Source of the DNA: Hermatobates lingyangjiaoensis
Lineage: Eukaryota > Arthropoda > Insecta > Hemiptera > Hermatobatidae
DNA: 64,000 nt
Direction of reading: 5' to 3'
Assembly (NCBI GenBank): GCA_026182355.1
Contig: JAPFBL010000105.1
Coordinates: forward strand, 248,001-312,000
The position numbers were made by a program, and so were the translations under genes. Shown here one piece after another: positions 12,951 to 46,478 of the stretch. The first letter of the stretch is position 1. Every line of letters begins with the position of its first letter. Under the pieces are notes generated by a model that was not told where the DNA came from, ran no database searches, and was given only the letters and a program-made list of their open reading frames with translations.

Positions 12951-14221
12951 TCAAAAATGTTATTACTGCTGTAGTTATACTAATTATATTATATGCATCA
13001 GTGGTGGGATATAGAAATACAAGCATATATATTGATAAGTGGATCAATAATTATCTGTACTACCTCCAGGATTGAAAGACTTATAAAAACCCCCTATTTA
13101 GACAGTTACATTATGCCTAAATGGAACATCATGTATTATATACCCAAGACGTATGATATTAAGTTTACATATAGTAACGTTGAGTGTAGGTCACTTCAGA
13201 TTTTTTCTTTGTAGTTATAATTGCTTTTAAGTCGAGATCGTTCCTACGTAAATGATTTACTTTTATTTTTTGAATACGCTCCGTCGTTCAGTTTGACCCA
13301 TGTCAGTCTTTGTTCACTTGTGGGTCAAATTAAGTTTGCCAGCCGGGTTACAGTCCGGATACCTAATAATATATACATAAAATATGCTTGAGCACTGCAG
13401 ATACTCTATTATACAATAGCCCGCCTCGACTTTTCACGTATGGAGGATAAATAATACTCTGACAGATCTTTTCTTTGAAGTACTGGTATGTTTTGTTATC
13501 CTGTATTGCAGAGTATAGCTAAATACCAAGCAAATCATCATTTCTTAAAATATAACTACTAAATAAGACGAACATAAACCATAGTAAGGAAAAAAATAAT
13601 TTTTAACGATTCCCGTTAATTAACTTCTTAATTTCACCAATGGCATGATGTGGAAATAGTGAAACATCAGATAGATCTTGAAGTAATAAAAAATTATAAA
13701 ATACTCAGTAAACGTCCTGTACACCTCAATGCCAAAGCATAACAAATGACGACTGGCGGTTTACTTTTTTAGTTTGTTTGTCTGATTTTACGGGCTTGAG
13801 TTACAAAACTAACAGAGAAAAATATTTCAAATTAAAGTTGTATTCGACTATATTTTCGATCTCCAGAAAATAGTAATTTTTTTAAAATATTTTGTTATGA
13901 ATTTTTCTATACCTTTTAGTGTTTATAACATGCACAGATTTAGATAAAGACGGGATCTTAATGTCGCCAATATCTCTATATTATGTCAAGTCAATACGTT
14001 ATTAATACCTATATAGTTCATTTGTTGCGTAAAAAGAGTACTGTACATTAAAAAGTGATCGGAAATGGAATAAAAACTGAGTATTGTTATAAAAGATCGT
14101 GGATGTGACATTATGCAATTCACACGTTAGACAAGCAGTTAGATAGGTTAGGTTACGTTGCAGTGGCAGTCTCACAAGGGAACACACATAGGCCCTTTGT
14201 GATACCATGCAATGAAAATTA

Positions 14222-14360
14222 ATTCTACATTGGAGGTCCTAAATTTTGCCTAACTCGAGAATACTTATAGTAGGGATGTTTAACAAATACCTGACAATTT
14301 ACAGGCATGAGACGTGCTCGGATATATTCACCTCCCTGTGAATAAATCGACGGCCATAAT
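14222..14360 (+). repeat. dispersed repeat, copy 2 (AAATTTTGCCTAACTC family)
   Basis: Shares TCTACATTGGAGG, TAAATTTTGCCTAACTCGAG, GTAGGGATGTTTAACAAATA and TTACAGGC with the copies at 6224 and 46362. About 12.95-15.4 kb around it is otherwise AT-rich with no supported gene. Confidence 0.55.
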
Positions 14361-15428
14361 GGATCATCCTTATGAAGTAGTATACTGCATTTTATGGACT
14401 AATCAATTTTGATGTGTATGCTTTTTTTGCTTTACAGAAGATTGTTCAGTTTTGATAATACGAACTACCCTATCTTCTTGATATAATAACCACCTTAATA
14501 AACCAAAATTTATATGAAAAGGAAGCATCCATGATACATACATGTTGAAACACTACATACTCCACTCTATACATATGGCGGATACATCAAGGACATAAAA
14601 CAAATCAATCAGTTTTTTCTTAATAGTTTATTCAATATAAAAACAATGTTCACCTTCCTGTTATTGCTTCATAGAGAACTAATTCTAGAAGACATTTTGA
14701 ATTCGAATTTTGCTAACTTTTTTTTTTCTTTTTTTAAATATTATGGAACTAGGCTCCAATCTAAACATCAGAAAGGTTATCGCCTTCATTAGAATGAATC
14801 AGACATTTTTTGAATATAATTTTGGCACAGAATCTAAAACTAATTATTCCGTAATGTTTTCTATATACTACTCACTTTTTGAACTGACAAAATGGTCAGA
14901 TATTCTATGTACATACATCATAGACTAAATATAAACTTTTTTTTTTGAAAAAAGTTCATTAACTCTTTTTCAAATAGTAAATGTAAAAGAGTGAGTGCAA
15001 TTAAATCTTATAACAGTTATAATATATATTGAATCTACATACTTTTTCACAGTTCACAAACGTGTAGAGAATAAAAAATATCTAAATAAAATTTACGAAT
15101 TAGTATATACAATCAGTCTTTTACATGGATTTGATTGAATAGGTCTTAATAATCTCAGAGTGGCAAGGTAGAAGCTCAGGTCTCAACAGTATTTTCAGAT
15201 AAGGAATTATTGCAATCAGATTATAACAATAGTCCCTAAGGATTCACAAAGTGACATCTAATTAAATATATTATTATTAGAGTATTGAACCATCACTCTC
15301 CCAAGTTAATTACTCTAATTATAATGTATTCATTAAACTTTGTGGTACCAACAACCTTCTATATAATATCTAATTACATATTAATACTTCGATTTTCGAG
15401 TAAACAAATTTGTTACAAATAAGAATAA

Positions 15429-15756
15429 TTTATTTTTCATTATACTTTGTACAGTCTCAATATTTACAATATATACAAATCTATGAAAAAACAAACGTAG
15501 CACCGGTAAAATCGTATTCGTCTCTAATACAATATAAAAGAACAATTCTGCACAATTATGGGAATATTATACACATTCTTTTAAATATAAAATAAAAAGA
15601 TATTTTAAGCATTGCATGCGACGTGGGATGAAACATTTACATTGTACTGTTGTATAATTTCACTATATACAGAAAGAATATTAAAGATTGTGGCACTTTT
15701 CTTGGAACACACATCAGATATATATACATATATCATACTTGGAAAACAGACTTAAA
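15429..15756 (-). promoter_or_regulatory. tkv: tkv 3' UTR with poly(A) signal and four UGUANAUA motifs
   Basis: The region runs from the receptor stop codon to the first good AATAAA hexamer (15434-15429 on the - strand), about 325 nt. It contains four matches to the Pumilio/PUF recognition sequence TGTANATA on the mRNA strand: 15728-15721, 15671-15664, 15477-15470 and 15468-15461. The last two are adjacent. Pumilio binding to UGUANAUA is established. That these particular sites act is an inference, weakened by the AT-rich background. The cleavage site is not determined. Confidence 0.5.
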
Positions 15757-36465
<20,709 letters not shown>

Positions 36466-37138
36466 CTGAAACACAACCAATCTCTGCTTAATAACATCCT
36501 GCTTGAAAGACTGCTTTACACAAGACTGCCTTTAGAAGTAAACAATCACGATCCCATTACTCCTAACGTGTTAGCCCAGGATCAGTGGGAGGTCTATCAG
36601 TCTAAAATAACTATTTACCAAATTAACAAACCTTTACCTTAAAATTCTCTATATATTACTATGAACTAGTAAAGTTCTAATTCTTTATTCTGTGTAACAT
36701 TACGTTTACACTCTGTATGAAATATAGAGCAATGAAAGAAAAGCATTCTGGAAAAAATTTGATATTGAGTTTTCAAGGGGAATACACGTTTTGAGGTCTC
36801 CTCAGTTGGAGAGTTACAGCCTAACGGGGTGTACTCTTAGTGTTTGAACTCTTACTATTATGTATCGTTAATGATGTACTGATGAGGTCTGTGTAGAGAA
36901 CTTTTAGATTGTGTTTACGCCTAATTCTGTAAAACATTTAAGCCATATATTAACATCCAATTACTTTACAAAAATAGATTTTAGAGGAAGTCTGAGAACA
37001 CTTTTTCAATTATAAATTGTTTCCTCTACAATTTATACTTGCAATTTTTTTCTGTGACTTTGTGTAAGTCCTAGAAATATTAAAAAACTGTAAAAGTATA
37101 AAATTAGTGTTTAGTCATAAGCTTACATTTTGTTATTC

Positions 37139-38126
37139 AGTTGTTACAGACAACCTTATAATACAGTCCTACCTCAACTACCGCTTTAGCCAAGAAATAG
37201 AAGGCTCTTGTCTTTCTCCAATCATTCATATTAAGGCAGGAGTTCCGCAAGGAAGCATACTTGGACCAGTGCTATACTCCATATACACCTCCGACATTCC
37301 AGAATCTCCCCATGCTGTCTTAGCCACATTCGACAAGGCAATCCTTTGCACAAATGACAGTCCTGAGCTAGCATCCTACTATATCCAGCAACACTGGTTA
37401 TAGAGCCCTGGTTTAAGTGTTAGAGAATACGCATTAACGAACAGAAGAGTGTTTACGTAACATTCACGTTGCGGCCAGATACGTGTTCTCCAGTCTTCCT
37501 TAACCATATTCCGATCCCTCAAGCTACAACCACCAAATACTTAGGACTACACCTTGATAGACGACTTACTTGGGCTCCCCATACAAAAATCAAACGAACA
37601 GAATAATACAGACGGTATAAACTTTCACTACACTTAATGTATCTACGCTCAAAATTAACGACTGACAACAAACTATTACTTTGCAGAACTGTGATTACGC
37701 CTATTTGGGCATACGGCATTGAGATATGGGGAACAATAAAGAAAACTAATTCTCAGAGGATACAAACCCTTCAAACCAAAATCCTTCGTAAAATTCTTCA
37801 TCATCCCGCTAAAAGCGTTTCACAAAAAACTCCCAAAAATAGTAATCCCTTAATCCTAACAATATCCTCCACAATCATTCCAGGAAATCCCAGAAGACAT
37901 CTGAAGAGGATATGGCCATGAGACATTACTACGAACTGTTCTAAGTGATTTTTTTTGTTTTGTTTTTTTCTCTCTACTTAGACCCACGCCAGGAAGTGTA
38001 GTAACTGGATTGCTTATTTCCTCTTGTGTTTCCTCCTACATCTGTGTTATCAGTGTCACTGGTAATGTAATACTTACATTGTTGTGACTTTAAACAAATA
38101 AAATTAAAAAAAAAAGTTGTTACAGA
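37139..38126 (+). mobile_element. 5'-truncated jockey-like non-LTR retrotransposon with target-site duplication
   Basis: The insert 37151-38114 is flanked by AGTTGTTACAGA (37139-37150 and 38115-38126) and ends in a poly(A) tail. The first frame reads AGVPQGSILGPVLYSIYTSD, the RT palm motif of jockey/LINE elements. The catalytic FADD region reads ATFDKAILCTND, so the Asp pair is lost. A later frame (37637-37921) gives LTTDNKLLLCRTVITPIWAY and GIEIWGT, the RT C-terminus. Frameshifts and a stop at 37401 make it dead. Head loss by incomplete reverse transcription is typical of this class. Confidence 0.9.
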
Positions 38127-38913
38127 TGAAATTATTCTTACCGAGGAAGTTTCTTTTCACATTAAGATCTGGTAATATTTCATTTATTTAAACGTCTTCC
38201 TATTGGTGAAATTAAGAACTGAAATTAAATAACTAATTGTTAAAAATATTCTAGTTTATGAGTTCAACCAGAAATTCATAGATAACCTTTATCTTTGGGA
38301 TGAAATTCATTCTTATTTGATGGGTCAATTTTAAAGAATTCAAATGAATAGTAACGACTATTTGTTGAGATACGGAAGGCAAGGGAGGGTAAGGGGCTCA
38401 TAGTAAGCTAAATAAATGCAGTGTGGCTGTTCACACCAGCTTTTTTGTCACTCAAACTTCACTTTGGTTTAGAAGGCCTAAAGGCCAACACTACCTGCTT
38501 TCTCTAATATACTCCACATGTTCTCCATGAATCCCCCCACATCCCTACCCTACGAATGGTTTTCATTCCTCTCTCATCCATCTCAACAGGTGCTATGCAA
38601 ATTTCCACTCCTCTTATAACATAAGTATATTTTAGTTGTAACGTGAATAAGAATACTACGTGTTGAAAACTCGTTGTTTTTATAAAAGAGTTGGTTAAGG
38701 TAATTTGTATTTAACTTTTCCAACAAACATTAAAGCCATTGAATTATTTTAAATTTAGGATAAGCCGCTTCTCAGAGTCTGTTAACTTACCCCGATAAGC
38801 ACTGTGTTGCCTACGAACCCCATCAAATAGGGCAGTGCATTTAACTTTCACCACTTGACCCCACATACACTTCTTTAAAAAGATTTCGCATAAACACGTG
38901 AAATAACAATCAA

Positions 38914-39046
38914 TGATCAAACCACAATAAGAAATGGGAAAACAAGACTAAGATCTTTCAACCGTAACAAGCGGTCTTCGTCGGAGTCAAAAGCCCAACT
39001 GAAAGATCTTAGTCTTGTTTTCCCATTTCTTATTGTGGTTTGATCA
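38914..39046. repeat. perfect 47-bp palindrome arms (foldback family, copy A)
   Basis: TGATCAAACCACAATAAG... (38914-38960) is repeated in perfect inversion at 39000-39046 across a 39-nt spacer containing CAAGCGGTCTTCGTCGGAGT. The left flank (38880-38913) with ACACGTGAAATAACAATC is part of the family but has no partner on the right. Confidence 0.92.
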
Positions 39047-39719
39047 TACACTTCTTTATAAATATATCAGGACACATCAAACAACTTCATCGTAATCTGA
39101 CGTTCAACTATCCACTATGACACTCAGATATATAAGTATCAAATAGATTTTAATGAAAAAAAACGTGAACAGAAAGTATTTATGACGATGAATTAATATA
39201 ATTTGAAAAAAAAATTGATATATTTCGAAGACAACATGCACTTAGTTCATGTGACCGGGAAAAATACCGAAGAAAAAGAAAAATAACAGTACAATTGATT
39301 TTCAAATTTATCGAGATTTACGGAGAAAAATTGATTAGTACCAGAGAAAACAAAATTAAAAAGATTTAAAACACCGTATTCAAAATAAATAGTATTTCTA
39401 AAGCAATCAAAATAGAATGGTATGTTGTGAGAGATAAAACGTATAAGAAAAAGTTTTCTGTCAACTTGATTTAATTTCGTACAAAGTTCAAATTTAGACA
39501 TTTTTAAGCATAAGGTAAATAGTTACAAGCCTATTTAATCTGAGGGAATGTATTATGGTTAATATGGCATATATAAATTAAAACCCACAAATTGAGAACT
39601 ACATATATTTCACTATAAAAAAAATATATACCTTCATGTATTGCTATATTATGAAATATTGGTGTGAATATAATAAGTGTTAATAAAAGAAATGATTACA
39701 AGTTAGCAAGGTGTGGAAG

Positions 39720-39960
39720 CCGCACGCTCCAGTGGACTGGAGGGAGGTAGCATTGCCCACTCAACTAGTCTACAATCACCTGAATCCACAACAATCCCAG
39801 TTAAATCCACCTTCATTCTTGTTCACAGATTACACTTTTTAACACCAGGCCTTTTATTTCTTAAAGAAGGGAAATTACAATCAACAAGCTTTCAACCAAG
39901 AGTTGGTCATTAGGGTTTTTTATATGTGCATACAAAAAATACAAATAAAAAGGCATTAAA
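39720..39960. other. unassigned block with coding-like and element-end-like pieces
   Basis: Positions 39713-39790 are GC-richer and open on the + strand (EAARSSGLEGGSIAHSTS). Positions 39880-39910 (AAGCTTTCAACCAAGAGTTGG) look like the end of a repeat. No donor is convincing, and I cannot decide between an exon and a repeat. Confidence 0.25.
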
Positions 39961-40189
39961 CTAACTTACATCTAGAATCATATCTTTCAAAACATATGTT
40001 ATTAATTATTGTAGACGTAAGTTAGTTCCCTTTTATTTTTATTTTTCTTTGTATTTTTTCTAGAAATAAAAGCCCGCATAAACCTATTTTTTGTCGTTAA
40101 CATGGTAACCATGTTTTTTATTTTGCAAAAAATAAATACTGATTTGTTTAAAAGTGCAGTGTGTGATAACTAATTGTGACAGTCAGCAT

Positions 40190-40315
40190 AAACATGTATA
40201 TACATGACTGAGACTCTGACGAAGACTACTTATTTTGGTTGAAAGACCTTAGCTATCTTTGTGATTTTCTCACTACGGTTTAGATGTTGATTTTTATTTC
40301 TTACATTCATTATGA
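40190..40315 (+). repeat. diverged partial copy of the foldback family (copy D)
   Basis: CTCTGACGAAGACTACTTAT...GGTTGAAAGACCTTAG corresponds to the inner arm and spacer of copies A and C. The outer arm is unrecognisable. Confidence 0.5.
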
Positions 40316-40969
40316 AATCTTGTTATCGAAATATACATATGGATACTAATAAAACTACAAGGGCATATGCATGTGCACATACATAACCCCTTGTAGTCTT
40401 ACTTGACTCTGCTATATAATTGGAAAAGGTGTGTAAGTGCTGGTCCGCTGGATCTCTATCTAAACGTGTAATCATGGCCTGTAATTGCTTACAGGCTAGA
40501 GCGCTGACACCTGGTGAATACATTTAATTTATAATTAGACGTAACTAATTGATTGAACGTATAAAAATGTCACCCTGCATTAATTCATGGTTAGGAATGA
40601 AGTCGTCATTATAAGGCAGACGGTATATTTATTTCTGTAATCTCAGAAGTCATTACGGCAGCACACCGTTCTTTATGCTACCAAACAACAAAAGTTGACA
40701 TCTACAATCTGTCTATATGTGTATCCTGAATTCATGAAAACCAAAAGTCTTAAGCTTAAAAAAGCGGTTTACTTTTAAGGAGTATACTATTAGAATATGG
40801 CAAATATATTTGTATATGTAATTAAAGTCAGTAATCCATTAAACTTTTATATATTTAGTATCTTATCCTAATTTATGAAAGAAACAAATATTTCATAATA
40901 TAACGTATGAATCCGAATATTTATAAGTGAAAATTAATAAACCTCATTTTAGCAGTCATATGATCTATA

Positions 40970-41100
40970 ATAAGGAATGGGAAAACAAGACTAAGATTTG
41001 AAAACAAGATCTTCAAGAAAACAAGATCTTAGTCTTGTTTTCCTATTTTATATTGTGGTTTGATCATTGATTGTTATTTCACGTGTTCATTTGAAATCTT
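40970..41100. repeat. foldback family, copy B (left arm truncated)
   Basis: AATGGGAAAACAAGACTAAGAT and its inverted complement (about 41018-41045) flank a short rearranged centre. The right side continues TTGTGGTTTGATCATTGATT and TTATTTCACGTGTTCAT, the mirror of copy A's left flank. The copy is therefore truncated on the opposite side from A. Confidence 0.8.
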
Positions 41101-41723
41101 TTTATTAAGAGTCATATATGTACTTTGTCCTCAATCCTAGGAATAAGAATTTGAAATTGTTATCTGAGTCAACGTGGACTATACCAGCCAGCTCGTCCAA
41201 TAATAAGAAGAGTAACCTCCCTGATAATTTGCTATGACTGTTATATTTCTACATCAGCATTGTCTAATACCTTAAATATAATACATGGCTGACTTTTATT
41301 GTGTACATTTATACATTTCATTTGCCCTTGTTGTTCAGTGGTGTCGTGCCTCTCTCTGAAGATGACGTAAAGACGTAGATGTGATAATGTCATAATGTGA
41401 AGATCGATGTAATAATATTCCATTCCAAAGCCCCATGTCAGGTACTGGTTCAAACCACTACCCTAATAAAAATTCAGCCAGGTAAACTGGCAGTGATCTT
41501 ACTGTAGAATCAACCAGGCAATGCGGCTCTCTTATGATGTTCGTCAAATAGCTATGAGCAACAAGGTAAAATCCCACAAGTATAGCCATTAGACCAACAG
41601 TTTTAAAACTGGATTCAGTTGACAAAAGAACATCTAAGTCTTCCAAGTGTTATAATATATTTCTCATAATCAGTGTACGTGACTTATTATAAAGTAAGAC
41701 TCTGTTGAGGTGTTTGGTTGCAG

Positions 41724-41910
41724 GACGCTGGTACAGGAGTGGGCTAGACGAGGAGTGGGGCGTGGGCAGCAAGGGTCTGGCGCCGTGCGGCCTTGCGTCC
41801 TACCCACCGCCTCATCGTCCACCAACCCTCAGTCCACCAATCATCATTACTCCTCTCAAATCCTTCAACTCCACATTTTTATCAAGTGCATGGTACCATC
41901 TTTACACCTT
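41724..41910 (+). other. candidate exon, + strand (GC-rich island)
   Basis: Bordered by GTGTTTGGTTGCAG| and CACCTT|GTAAGT, and GC-rich in an AT-rich setting. Two frames are open throughout (one with RWYRSGLDEEWGVGSKGL, the other with LVQEWARRGVGRGQQG), so the coding frame is undecided and the segment may be an untranslated leader. No homology is recognised. Confidence 0.3.
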
Positions 41911-44295
41911 GTAAGTCTATCAACTGTAGAAAGTCCCTCATGTATATTTATCATAGGGCTAAATACCCATGATACACCCATTTCATATTAATACAAATTA
42001 TAGAAGAAATCCTCTATGTTGCCAAACCTTTCACAATGCTTGAATACTTACTTCTCGTAATGCAAGTACAAAACTCATACGAGTAATAGGCATTCCATTT
42101 GTAAATAAAGTAACGTGATTATGAAAAACAAATTCGTGATTTTTACGAGATTTACAAAGTTTGAGCCCGACTGAATCAATTACTAACATTTTCAAGATTA
42201 TTTATAAGTATATATCACTTAATAATCTACGATCTTACTCAAATTTATCACATTGTAGGATAGCTTTAACATTACTATCTGAATATTTCTTTCAGATTTC
42301 ATATCATCAAGGCGACATATGTTTTGAAGTTTGGATTATTGAAAGAGGAAATAATACAGTGATTTCATTCAAATCCATAAAAAAACAAAATGAGTAATAT
42401 AGAATACTTAAACACTTTTCACATTGGGATCATAATAAAAATATAAATTGAAATAATGAATATTTGAAGACAAGTAAATTCAGAAGATTACAGAACTATT
42501 CACACTTCTTTGAATACTATGTACTTTATGTGGTGAGAAATATTTTATTTATCACTAACTGTAATTAAAAAGTTGTAAATCAAAAGTGTCTAAGCACCAA
42601 TTCTTTTTTTTTTTGTTAAGTTAGTTATTAGAGAAGAAATAATTACCACAACTACATTACTACTACCATGTATAGTACAACTACTAAGCACTACTAGTAA
42701 TACAATCAAAAGGGTCCATGAAAATAAGTAAGCATTTTGACTGTTTTGTAAAAAGATTGTCAACTTCCTAAAAAAAGTTTCGATATGTTTTTATAAATTT
42801 TCTCCAATGAACTCACAACAAACTGAGAAAATACAGAAGCCTCCCGACTTATAGATAAGGCACCAGGTTACAAAATCTTACACCTAACAACTCTTTTCAA
42901 TGATATATTTCATAATAATAGATTTCAATGATTGTATTAATCCTACTTATTAGTTTTCTCACTTGCTTCAAGCCCCGCATAATGATTATATTTTTTTTTA
43001 TTATTGCCAAAATGGAACTGACTACATTAAAATAAACATCATATTAAACCAATGGCGAATGAGTTGAATGCCAGGTTTACTTGCGATGAAGTTGGGTGTA
43101 GACTGCTCCAGATTTTTAAGGTAGTTTTGGTGAACTCAGCGTGGAAGTAGGATAAATAGCTGCTTCACCAGCGTGTCAAGATCAAGACTAATCAGGCCGG
43201 TTTCAGCGAGATGCCTGTAATAGGGTGTGTCATTTCTGCCAATTTGAATTCAAGCGGTATTTAGTTAGTACCAAGCGAACCTTGGAGTTGCTTTCCGCAT
43301 ATTTACCTTCTCATACAGTTCACATCACATCATTCACTAAAGCCAACCCTCACACTACTGGGCCTGTATCACACATACAAGACAATCACATACTCAACGT
43401 ATATTTTTACTTACCCGTTCAAACCAAACGCACAATTTTACAATACTGCATATTATACTAAATTACACAACACATATTTGGCACAGATGTAATATTGATC
43501 AACTTGTTACTCCACCGCAGTTTTTCGCCCTCTTGTGACCTTTGAGCAGGTTGGGGAGTGGCATAATAAGGAATCCCATCAACGACTGCTTTAATTAAAT
43601 ATGACATTAAAGCTGTATCAAGAGTTATAGGCTTTAATAAAGTAATATTCATTCGATGCACATACATATTCATTCACTTACACACATGCACATTCATTTG
43701 TAATATGCACTAGTACATGCACCCTACTATAAATACGTGCTAATGCCATATATTCTTTACTATGCCAAATTATTTTTTCTTTAGTAAATTGAAGAATGAG
43801 CACACTGAGCTGTACCCATTCAAACAGACCAACAAATGACATCCATCATTCATTACTTTTTTTCATAAACTTTCCATTGTCCTACCACTTAGACGAAACC
43901 GGTCGGGACAAAAAAATTGTTCTATTGCACTAAGTTAAGTTGAAATTTCTCCAAATGTGAATGACTAATGTGAAACATATATGCACATCTATACTTTACA
44001 TCTAACTTTACGTTACCAACTTCGAACGATATGGTAGAATAAATAATAACAATATTCAGATAGATTAATATATCTTTTCATTTCTTCTTTAGTTACAAAT
44101 AACCTCTACCCAAGAGTGAAAATGTTGTTGGCAAAACTTCGAAGATGACGTACATGAATAACACCATCTGTAATTTAAAATTAAAGTAGAATGGCTTTGC
44201 CTACAATTTAAAGATCAATTCTTAAAGATTGCGTAACTGAGAAAGTTTAAACGAAAAATTGATTTCACTTACAGCAATATTAAGTGTAGGTTCCA
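41911..44295. other. AT-rich region, sparse repeats only
   Basis: Positions 43085-43130 carry the GAGT-CAGGC-CTCCAGATTTTT-type repeat also seen near 20820 and 45815. At 43893-43908, AGACGAAACCGGTCGGGAC resembles the 3' end of Penelope fragment a. No gene was seen. Confidence 0.4.
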
Positions 44296-44299
44296 TTAG

Positions 44300-44470
44300 T
44301 AGTCATTAGAAGGGTGTATACAGATGGCCAAATAGGCGAACCGTTTTAGTTTTCGGAGGCTGCAATTTAGTTGAAGAGGAAATGCGAAGGTTGAGAGCTG
44401 CGGAGGCTCGTTACCTGAGCAAGGTCTTTCAGGTAAGGAAGCCCGCACCTGGCGTCCTAACCTGCTTTCA
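44300..44470. other. candidate small exon, strand ambiguous
   Basis: On the + strand, the open frame ends EEEMRRLRAAEARYLSKVFQ at 44432 before a strong donor CAG|GTAAGG, with TGCAATTTAG as a possible acceptor at 44371. On the - strand, AAAGCAG| and CTCAG|GTAACG also bracket an open segment (LGRQVRASLPERPCS). The + reading looks more protein-like. Neither is confirmed by a neighbouring exon. Confidence 0.3.
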
Positions 44471-45749
44471 TTTCCTCCAGACACCTAGATTCTATTGTGC
44501 ATAGTTTGCCACTAACAAGTTTTAACTAAATGCTTATTTATCAGATCACGCAACATGGTCCACAGCATCCTTTGAAAAAGTGCACGATCGTCTGAAAAGT
44601 TAAAATTAGACTGACTGCTTCCAAGTAGGAAATGAATTCAAATTGTTCAGGTCCATCGTTTATTCTACATATACAATTATTAACAAATATATCAATAATA
44701 AAAACGACGTGCGATGACAATTTTGTTTGATATAAGGAAAGTAACTTTTACAGAGTGGATTTGTGCATATTTTTTTAACATTCACGTAGATATATATACA
44801 AAAATTATAGTCCGTTTGAATCAATTTGCAATCAGAAAACCAATTTTTTTGTTATAATTTAAGAGATATTATAAAAAAAATTATACGCAAAAGTTATAAT
44901 CACACACAATTATAATATCCTACATATTATACTAAAGTATAGGTAGTTCCTTAACATGCACTTAGCAGAGACGGAAGTTTCCTTCAAATATATTACTTGT
45001 TCTCAATTCCAAGTTCTTAATAAGAATAGGGTAAAGAAATTGAACAAGTGGCTAACAGCGGAACTGAACTTGTCCCTTATTGTTTCATACATTATTGTCC
45101 TTTGCATAATCCAAAATTAGACAACTCAAAAAGAAATTAAATTCAAATTTTCTTCAAGTCCCTGGACTGGAACAAGAGAAAACATTGATACTTGTTTCGA
45201 TATCAATTTTTTCCCTTTTATTAAAAAATTTACTTTACATACTTACATCGATGTAATCCTAAAAATATCAAAACTGGAACCACGGGACCTTTAAACGCCC
45301 AAATTAGTAAACATCACAAGGTGTATTACTATACTTTACTTAGAGTCAAAGAAAAATGACAGCTATTAATTCCCACTTGTATTCATATGTCTGATTTATT
45401 CACCTTAATTTCATTAGCGTCTTTACAGATCAAAGTAAGTAATTTATTGGAGTATTTTAAAAATGTGACGGTAATCAATAATCTTTGAAATTATTTAATA
45501 TTTCATGATAATAAAGTACAAAAAATGAAATTATTATTCACATCATTCTCAAATATACAATAAAATTAAATAATTATTTACAGCGTTTGGTGTTAATTTA
45601 CCATAAAATGCATGGTTACTGCTTTCAATAACAATTCCTTTCACTACGTGTTACTACTCTTAGTTGCTAGCTGTCTTACTTGTTTCAACCCTGTAGGCAT
45701 TGTTTATTTTCGACATACTTGGTAAAATAGAGATGGTCACATCAGAGTA

Positions 45750-45860
45750 AATCACTAATTGAACTGATTGTCAATGAGCTTGATAATAACCTTGATAATA
45801 TTATAAAGCTGAGTGCAGGCCACTCCAGATATTTTAATCGACTTGAATGATCCCATTAGT
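45750..45860 (+). repeat. dispersed repeat also at 20767 and 43085
   Basis: TGATTGTCAATGAG, GCTGAGTGCAGGCCACTCC and AGATATTTT are shared with the other copies. The class is unknown. Confidence 0.5.
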
Positions 45861-46361
45861 TTAGACAGATTAAAAGCATTTTCGTTGGAGAAAAGACATG
45901 GATTTTAAAGGTCATTTAACTTGTAGAGAGGATTGTTGAATGGTCACAATCGCCTCATATTAAGCAAACTTGCAACGATTTTAATTTGTACTACTCGTTG
46001 AAGAGGAGAAAGACAATATTAGCACAATGAATCACCATAACGACGACAGTTGCAAGTTGTGAATTTATAATCGAGCCGGAAGTCAACCCTCCCAGACTCG
46101 TGAGCATTGAAAAACACACAGTTTTACTTATTCTGACATATTTAATGGTAAAATTCGAAAAATGTTTAGTCAAAAGCGATAATCCAGTTGGTCACTGGCG
46201 CATAGTTTGCTTTCCGAAACCGAATGACATTTTAGCTTTTAAAAGCCAGCTTGAGACAGGTTACTTGACTTAACTGATGATTATGTGCGGTTTATTGACA
46301 CCAGTTTCACTATCTGACGAGGAGTTTTAGTTACAGGCAAGTCATATTACGCCTTGATTCT

Positions 46362-46478
46362 ACACTTTACACCTCAGGCAAGTTTATTGGAGTTGGGGAT
46401 TTTTAACGAATAGCTAACATCGTATAGGTCCACAACCGACAACCTCGCGTCCTCTCCTAGCGACGGCTTGTGAAGATT
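46362..46478 (+). repeat. dispersed repeat, copy 3 (AAATTTTGCCTAACTC family)
   Basis: CTACACTTTACACCTCAGGC..., then GGGGATTTTTAACGAATAGC and TAACATCGTATAGG, aligns with the copies at 6224 and 14222. It is the most diverged of the three. Confidence 0.5.

Noticed and set aside
41340..41360. GTTGTTCAGTGGTGTCGTGCC as part of a tRNA or box motif
   Set aside because: No cloverleaf or paired B-box was found in the right place.
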